Below, piece by piece: positions 6,907-7,529 of a DNA stretch of 7,529 bases. The notes beneath the pieces were generated by a model, which worked only from the letters and a program-made list of their open reading frames with translations, ran no database searches and was not told the origin of the DNA. The DNA comes from Oscillospiraceae bacterium (GTDB taxonomy: Bacteria; Bacillota; Clostridia; Oscillospirales; Oscillospiraceae), in the NCBI GenBank assembly GCA_009786775.1, contig WQRL01000080.1:1-7529 (forward strand). The letters run 5' to 3'. Made by a program: the position numbers and the translations under genes. Position 1 is the stretch's first letter; every line of letters begins with the position of its first letter.

Positions 6907-6931
6907 ATTCCACATGTATAAAAATACTATT
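6896..6931. repeat. 8-bp inverted repeat overlapping the tnpA promoter
   Basis: AATAGTAT (6896-6903) and ATACTATT (6924-6931) are perfect complements separated by 20 nt. The left arm overlaps the -10 box of the rightward promoter and the right arm lies just past the expected start site. The shifted word ATAGTATT (6902-6909) also pairs with AATACTAT (6923-6930). It could be an operator or a 5' leader hairpin. Confidence 0.4.
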
Positions 6932-7030
6932 ATAAATGTCAGCTCGGAATCACTGCGTTTGATTTTGGGTTAACATGTGCGAATACTTTCTCAATATCCT
7001 TAAAAAAAATCCGTGAAAAGAGAGATGCTG

Positions 7031-7529
7031 ATGAAAAAGATGTCAATTACCGAATTTGCTGCACATTTAGGTGTAATACCCGATACTGTAAGACGCTGGG
7101 AGAGGATGGGTAAAATTAAGCCCGAGCGGACACGCGGCGGGCACCGCCGCTACACCCAAAAGGACATTGACGACACACTTGGAATACAGACTTTGCCTAA
7201 GGAAAAGCGTAAGGTAATATATTGCCGGGTTTCAAACGAGTCTATGCAGGACGAGCTTCACAGACAGATTGAAGCCATGGAATACTACGCTCTTGGACGC
7301 GATATTGAGGCAGAAACAATCACGGAGTACGGCGATGGCATTAACATGTCACGCCCTGAGTTCGTTCAGTTGGTGACTGACATAATAAATGGCGAGATAG
7401 ACACTCTTATAGTGGCGCACAAAGACAGGCTCGCACGGTTCGGATACGAGCTTATAGAGTGCATTGCAAATAATTACGGCTGTGAAATCGTCGTAGCTGG
7501 CTGCGACAAGCTCAGTCCCCATACTGAGG
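7031..7529 (+). CDS. tnpA: IS607-family serine recombinase/transposase TnpA, 3' end cut by window edge
   Basis: Serine-type transposase of the IS607 family, 166 codons visible of a usual 190-215. The N-terminus is a MerR-like helix-turn-helix: MSITEFAAHLGV, then DTVRRWERMGKIKPERT, then GGHRRYT (about 4-42). The catalytic resolvase domain follows: IYCRVS with nucleophile S68, Q73 and Q79 downstream, EYGDGIN (99-105), and the family signature AHKDRLARFG (129-138) leading to YELIE and GCEIVV. IS607 enzymes normally have Gly-Ser-Gly in the EYGDGIN motif; here the middle residue is Asp. The chosen ATG at 7031 follows AAAAGAGAG by 6 nt; an in-frame ATG at 7025 is too close to that site, and one at 7040 is rather far. 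The frame is intact to the window edge, so the gene is probably functional. It is transcribed away from the efflux operon. A tnpB gene often follows in this family but is outside the window. Confidence 0.93.
   Translation, partial: MKKMSITEFAAHLGVIPDTVRRWERMGKIKPERTRGGHRRYTQKDIDDTLGIQTLPKEKRKVIYCRVSNESMQDELHRQIEAMEYYALGRDIEAETITEYGDGINMSRPEFVQLVTDIINGEIDTLIVAHKDRLARFGYELIECIANNYGCEIVVAGCDKLSPHTE

Larger units (their letters stand above)
6402..7030. other. AT-rich intergenic region between the operon and tnpA
   Basis: These 629 bases have no convincing coding frame. They separate two divergently transcribed units. The part from about 6480 to 7020 is visibly richer in A and T than the flanking genes. 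It holds the operon leader (6402-6479), the 11-bp operator array, a leftward promoter, several small inverted repeats and a rightward promoter. The left end of the IS607-type element must lie somewhere in it, or left of it, but IS607 elements lack clear terminal inverted repeats and I could not place it. Confidence 0.8.
6879..7529 (+). mobile_element. Left part of an IS607-family insertion sequence (left end not located)
   Basis: The element is inferred from the tnpA gene and its promoter. IS607 elements have no long terminal inverted repeats and usually make no target duplication, so the left boundary cannot be fixed by eye; the start given is only that of the promoter -35 box. The rest of the element, including any tnpB and guide RNA region, is beyond position 7529. 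Confidence 0.55.

Noticed and set aside
6914..6973. Possible 19-codon leader peptide before tnpA
   Set aside because: Its ATG lies at the expected transcription start with no ribosome binding site, and the peptide has no attenuator-like composition.

Overview
The window carries a compact drug-efflux style operon on the minus strand and the start of an insertion sequence on the plus strand, separated by an AT-rich intergenic region. Read in the direction of transcription (right to left), the operon is: an OmpR/PhoB-type response regulator (5721-6401), a short membrane histidine kinase (4658-5734), a periplasmic adaptor / membrane fusion protein (2924-4621) and an RND-family efflux transporter that runs off the left edge of the window (1-2927). 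The genes overlap or nearly touch (14 nt overlap, 36 nt gap, 4 nt overlap), so co-transcription and translational coupling are likely. The likely logic is that the kinase senses a membrane-associated signal, phosphorylates the regulator, and the regulator controls its own operon and therefore the pump. No outer-membrane channel (TolC-type) gene is visible here.

The region 6402-7030 holds no convincing gene. It contains the 5' leader of the operon, a regular array of 11-bp units (6480-6534) that looks like a PhoB-box style operator, a good sigma-70 type promoter facing the operon (6590-6618), several small inverted repeats, and a second good promoter facing right (6879-6906). From 7031 to the window end is the 5' part of an IS607-family serine transposase gene (tnpA); any partner tnpB would lie beyond the window.

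The organism is most likely a Clostridia-like member of the Firmicutes, or a diderm relative. This is inferred from the strong AGGAGG ribosome binding site, a TTG start, frequent AGG/ATA codons and the style of the RND, kinase and IS607 proteins; no rRNA or other marker is present. The hairpin tip of the adaptor retains part of the signature that docks to TolC-type channels, which leaves open that the host has an outer membrane.

The points most worth following are the 11-bp operator array, the adaptor's unusually long heptad-repeat hairpin written in exact 21-bp DNA repeats, and the altered proton-relay residues of the RND pump.
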